Shown: in pieces, positions 62,201 through 64,000 of the stretch | Layout: every line of letters starts with the position of its first letter | How positions within the stretch are numbered: the first letter of the stretch is position 1 | From: Scatophagus argus | Lineage: Eukaryota > Chordata > Actinopteri > Scatophagidae | Direction of reading: 5' to 3' | Assembly (NCBI RefSeq): GCF_020382885.2 | Contig: NC_058493.1 | Span: 27,906,999 to 27,970,998 of the forward strand | Length of the DNA: 64,000 nucleotides | Position numbers and translations under genes: made by a program | The notes under the pieces: model-generated | Seen by the model: only the letters and a program-made list of their open reading frames with translations | What the model was told of the DNA's origin: nothing | Databases searched by the model: none

Positions 62201-64000
62201 GCCAGTAGCCTTTGAGAGGCAGTGAGTGAAAACATTTTCTCCGGTCTGTTTTAGCTTCTGGCTGATCTTGAACGCATCAACAGTGTACTTTAAAGGCAAA
62301 CCACAGAGACTGTGGTACTGATGTCCTCTTACTTACACTGTTTCCCACATGCAGATTTAGTCTGAGCTTGTTTCCAGATGGCCTCGTGACATCCACAACT
62401 GGCAAAACCACAGAGGTGCCATCGTGAGAACGCTGAAGTGGACGTCCTCCAGTGCTCAGCTGTTCGCCTCCCAAAGCTTCAGGCCTTCAGTCCTGCTACA
62501 GCCTTGTTCAGAGCGTTAGAGCGTTACTGTTAAGAGCCGCCGCACTGGACAACACCGTTGTCTTTGGGGAAGAGTTGCATGATGGGATAAAGGCGATCTT
62601 TTGGGACAAAACAGTGATGTGAAATTTCCCAGAGCTGTCAAGAGATCAACGGAGCTGAGCCTGAGATCCAGCAGAACAAGGACAAAATGTTTTGGAGAAA
62701 AATGCAGCTCTCATCTGAAGCGCCAACACCGTCATTGCTCTGCTCACTGCCCACGCACCAAATCGAACTATTTTTACTGTGATGTTAGCATTACAGGCCC
62801 AGTCTGTAGCATTGTAGGAAAGCAAATATAATATTTATAGTCATGTTTTAAGTGTATAATCACTCGAAAACAAGAAATAGTTGTAGAAATATGGGAAGAC
62901 CACCATGTGACGTTGCTGCATTTCTACGGTATCCCAGAATGGACAAACCAAACACTGGCTCTAGAGAGGAACGTTCACAGTTTTCATGATTTGGCGAGAT
63001 GTTAAGCGTTCAGCTGGTTGAAACCACACTGGATGTTGCTGATATTTTCATGTATTTTACCGCCGGTTTTCCCAGGCCATAACTCTGTGATGACACCTGA
63101 GGGTGTGGCTAACACTTGGAACAATCACTGGGGCCACACCTTAGATACGACGTCCTGATGTCAGGACGTCAGGTGATTTCTGACAGCCTGCAGAGGAAGT
63201 TCAGAGAGGCAGTGTAAGCTGCTGCAGCTTGTGTGTTACCGCCGCCACCCTGTGGTGAGGATGAGACACTGCAGGACTACACTCTGCTGATGTTCAGTTT
63301 TTCATGTCACTTATTTCTAACACTGAGTTGATATTAACAAGAAAGAAAGACAGCAAATCACTTTCATAGGTAAAACAAATGCTGATATCCTGTTAGCTTC
63401 ATGTAAAGACTCAAGTTTGTCTGGGAATAGTTTGGTATAGTCTCTTTGTTTATTGTGTTGCCTTTAAAGGTCAGATCCTGTCTTTCAAATATCCATCTTT
63501 ACATTTAGATTTTTCTTCCTCTCTGTTATGAAAAGAAATCTCTGCTGCAAATATGCTGTGAATCATCTGACAGATGTCAGCAGGAGGACCAGAGAGAAGA
63601 TGGGAGACAAAGAGAAGTAATGTCATTAACAGAGAAGAAACATGTTTTCATGGTGGAGGGAAGCTTCGTGCTGCTGGGTGAAAGGCAGATCAGCTCACAG
63701 CTCAGAGATTCCTGATTCTGGCAGCAGCATCCTGTTGGCATTTCTACCACCACCAGTCAACAGAGAGCGTAACCATCCATCAACATGGCAAACAAACACA
63801 CACTGCAACATGCCAAACAGTGAGGGTGTGTGTGTGTGTTTACATTTCTGTTTTTACCACATTGCACTGTATGTATCTGTACATTTCCATTGTTTCTCCT
63901 AAAGCATCCTTCTGTCTTTGTCCTGTTTATGTGCTCACTGATTGCTTGTTCTCTTCCCCTTTTTCCACTATTTGTTATGTTGCAGCCCCAAACTGAAGAT
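59201..64000. other. no gene seen; right flank
   Basis: No coding exon is recognised on either strand. The segment at about 61230-61620 is rich in TTAATTA-type words and lacks repeats, and it looks like a candidate conserved non-coding element. A 10-bp palindrome with a 2-nt centre (gacgtcctga, tg, tcaggacgtc) lies at 63149-63170. A short retroposon-like tail (gtgccaataaaaagagctgg) lies near 62138. Confidence 0.4.

Overview
The window is nuclear DNA from a ray-finned fish, most likely a percomorph teleost. Coding exons are split by GT-AG introns. The sequence between genes is AT-rich and full of CA/GT microsatellites, tRNA-derived SINEs, Tc1-family fragments and a decayed Ty3/gypsy element. 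The protein genes are vertebrate-specific families. Four of them (il17c, nqo1, gabarapl2, kcng4) have human orthologues on the long arm of chromosome 16, so the right-hand two thirds looks like a conserved-synteny block. I see no bacterial, phage, CRISPR or operon-like content.

Layout. 1-4415: the 3' part of a broken Ty3/gypsy retrotransposon (RT, RNase H, integrase, probable 3' LTR). 4416-8017: repeat-rich spacer. 8025-9275: intact single-exon beta-1,3-galactosyltransferase-type gene (+). 9484-16580: spacer with a second copy of a 0.4 kb repeat and blocks resembling the sequence upstream of the glycosyltransferase. 16581-18841: three-exon interleukin-17C gene (-), 158 aa. 18842-32600: long gene-poor stretch with SINEs, Tc1 remnants and a near-perfect 74-nt hairpin. 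32605-37160: nqo1 (+), six exons, 285 aa, with a consensus antioxidant response element and TATA box. 38098-42828: gabarapl2 (+), four exons, 117 aa. 47089-49055: secreted CC chemokine gene (+), three exons, 101 aa. 51245-55720: kcng4 (-), two coding exons, 533 aa, with a likely non-coding 5' exon near 57.8-58.1 kb. 58.1-64 kb: no gene seen, one candidate conserved non-coding block.

The genes do not form a pathway. Two are secreted immune ligands (il17c and the chemokine), two are stress/housekeeping genes (the oxidoreductase nqo1 and the autophagy modifier gabarapl2), one is a silent K+ channel subunit and one a Golgi glycosyltransferase. The points most worth following up are: (i) the quinone reductase combines NQO2-like active-site residues with an NQO1-type C-terminal domain; (ii) two complementary halves of one Tc1-type element lie on opposite strands around the chemokine gene and share a 35-bp overlap, as a staggered-break inversion would leave; (iii) the long hairpin at 27.9 kb; (iv) the (TG)n tract abutting the nqo1 exon 2 acceptor. 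I did not find a convincing new multi-gene system. All calls come from reading the sequence and from remembered family features; no database search was run.
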